A stretch of DNA of 64,000 bases, taken from positions 1-64,000 of the forward strand of contig VXBM01000889.1 of NCBI GenBank assembly GCA_013400155.1. Reading direction: 5' to 3'. Below, piece after piece: positions 62,801 through 64,000 of this stretch (position 1 is the stretch's first letter; each line of letters starts with the position of its first letter). The translations under genes and the position numbers were made by a program. A model generated the notes under the pieces. That model saw nothing but the letters and a program-made list of their open reading frames with translations. It had not been told where the DNA came from and made no database searches. The stretch comes from Helopsaltes ochotensis (lineage: Eukaryota > Chordata > Aves > Passeriformes > Locustellidae).

Positions 62801-64000
62801 GCAATCTGAGAAAACTGAATTTTCACTCTGAAATTATGAATGGTCTTGGTCTCCCACGAGGCAGGAATGATAAGGAAATATACGCAGCTGTGTAATAATA
62901 TTCTATGAGAGTTTAAGAAGGGGATAGGATACATTTTTAACTGATTATAAATCTCTACGGTTAATCAAGTTTCAGTTTTTGAAGAAATGTACGGCTCCTC
63001 TCCAGGGAAACTTCTGCTTGTTTTTTGAGTTACTTTCAATATGAAACCAGAGCAAATGTGTTTTAATTTAAAATATTACCAAGTCTTAAATTAATAACAC
63101 AATTTCTACTAGTTTATGTGGAACAGTTTGTCCAAGTAATTTTAGGGAGGTTCCTAAGGAAAAAAATGAGTTTTGGTGGTAAGATTAGAGGTTTTATGAC
63201 AGCCGGATTTTATACAACTCCCAGATCTAATCCCTCATTCTGCTTTACAGTATAATTCTAAAACTTGCCAATGTGTGTACCTGTAAAAAGGGCAGTAAAC
63301 CTGGCTAGTGTATTTTTAATATCCACTTGAGAAAACAGTAATATATCAGCAGTTTATCTAGTGAAAAATGCGAGCACAGTTTTGGTTTCCCCAATATGCT
63401 GTCAGCTGTATATCTACAGAAAGCAAAAACTACCTAGAGTCTCTCTGGGAACATTTTTTGACACGTTTTCCTTTTAAAATGGCCTCTTCTGAAAAATAAA
63501 CCTTCCAGTGCGAAGTCTGTAACATCTAAATTTTATTTAATTCGCACATTCTTCAACATCGATTATCAACATCTGCATCTAATCAGATGGGTTTCTAACC
63601 TTCTGTCACTCTGGGCCTGTAGACATTTACAAATGTTATTTTGTTCAAAAGTGAAAAAATAAGAGGAGCAAGTTAAACAAAAAATGAAGTCAACTCAGAA
63701 AAGCATTAACTTGATCACATCAAAGGGAATCAGAATTCTCATAAATACTTTTTTCCTCTTTCCATCAGCTTATGAAAGGATGTTTCCTTTTATGAATACA
63801 AATTACTATTCCATTCCTTTAAAATCTAATTAAACATTTCAAAATGCAAAAAAAACCACCACAAACCAACTTCTTTTTTTTTTTTCCCCTCATCAGGATC
63901 ATTTAACCATGCCAACACAAAGGGCAGCTTTATCTGATGTGGATGAAACTGCACTACAAGTATTTTGGCAGAATTATTCCAACTTTCCTAAGGATAACCT

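Larger units (their letters stand above)
56152..64000. other. Upstream region of SHISAL1 (5' UTR intron and/or 5' flank)
   Basis: No CpG island, TATA element or non-coding first exon could be recognised. It is AT-rich, with short trinucleotide runs near 57876 and 59738. Only the tandem duplication at 56581-56652 and an LTR scrap at 59756-59800 are distinct. A first non-coding exon to the right of the window is likely by analogy with mammals. Confidence 0.5.

Noticed and set aside
1..64000. CRISPR arrays, operons, ribosome binding sites, replication origins and tRNA/rRNA genes.
   Set aside because: The sequence is vertebrate nuclear DNA and no pattern resembling any of these was seen.

Overview
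The window is vertebrate nuclear DNA, almost certainly from a bird and probably a passerine. Three things point there: truncated CR1 LINE 3' ends with the avian terminal motif, several copies of an ERVL-type LTR family familiar from songbird genomes, and a clear SHISAL1 (KIAA1644) orthologue with avian-sized introns. It is AT-rich and gene-poor, and has one short assembly gap (15457-15511). None of the long open frames outside SHISAL1 reads as a known protein.

The only protein-coding gene I can support is SHISAL1, on the minus strand. Its three coding exons lie at 56151-56085, 49812-49599 and 42994-42673 and join in phase into a 200-residue protein: signal peptide, six-cysteine ectodomain, one membrane segment and a Q/P/T-rich cytoplasmic tail. 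Its 3' UTR runs leftwards from 42672 with an undetermined end. No promoter or first non-coding exon was recognised; these may lie between 56.2 and 64 kb or beyond the right edge.

Positions 1-42.6 kb look intergenic. They hold a near-complete ERVL-type solo LTR (10675-11244), a probable second type of LTR (about 8530-8895), two CR1 3' ends (23115-23335, 31900-32520), an LTR 5' scrap (37616-37672), simple repeats (a 9-bp satellite at 7069-7158, a G/T-rich tract at 8031-8171, long poly-T tracts), a pair of related ~115-bp repeats 2 kb apart (4497-4616 and 6461-6575) and a small isolated CpG-dense block (about 39188-39455). Intron 1 of SHISAL1 holds a CR1 fragment, an LTR inserted in the gene's own sense orientation, a probable third LTR and a short CR1 tail. 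Upstream of the ATG exon is a perfect 36-bp tandem duplication, and at 59756-59800 an LTR 3' scrap.

I see no new multi-gene system. The most useful leads are the CpG block, the paired repeats, the Q/P/T tract and the sense-oriented LTR in SHISAL1.
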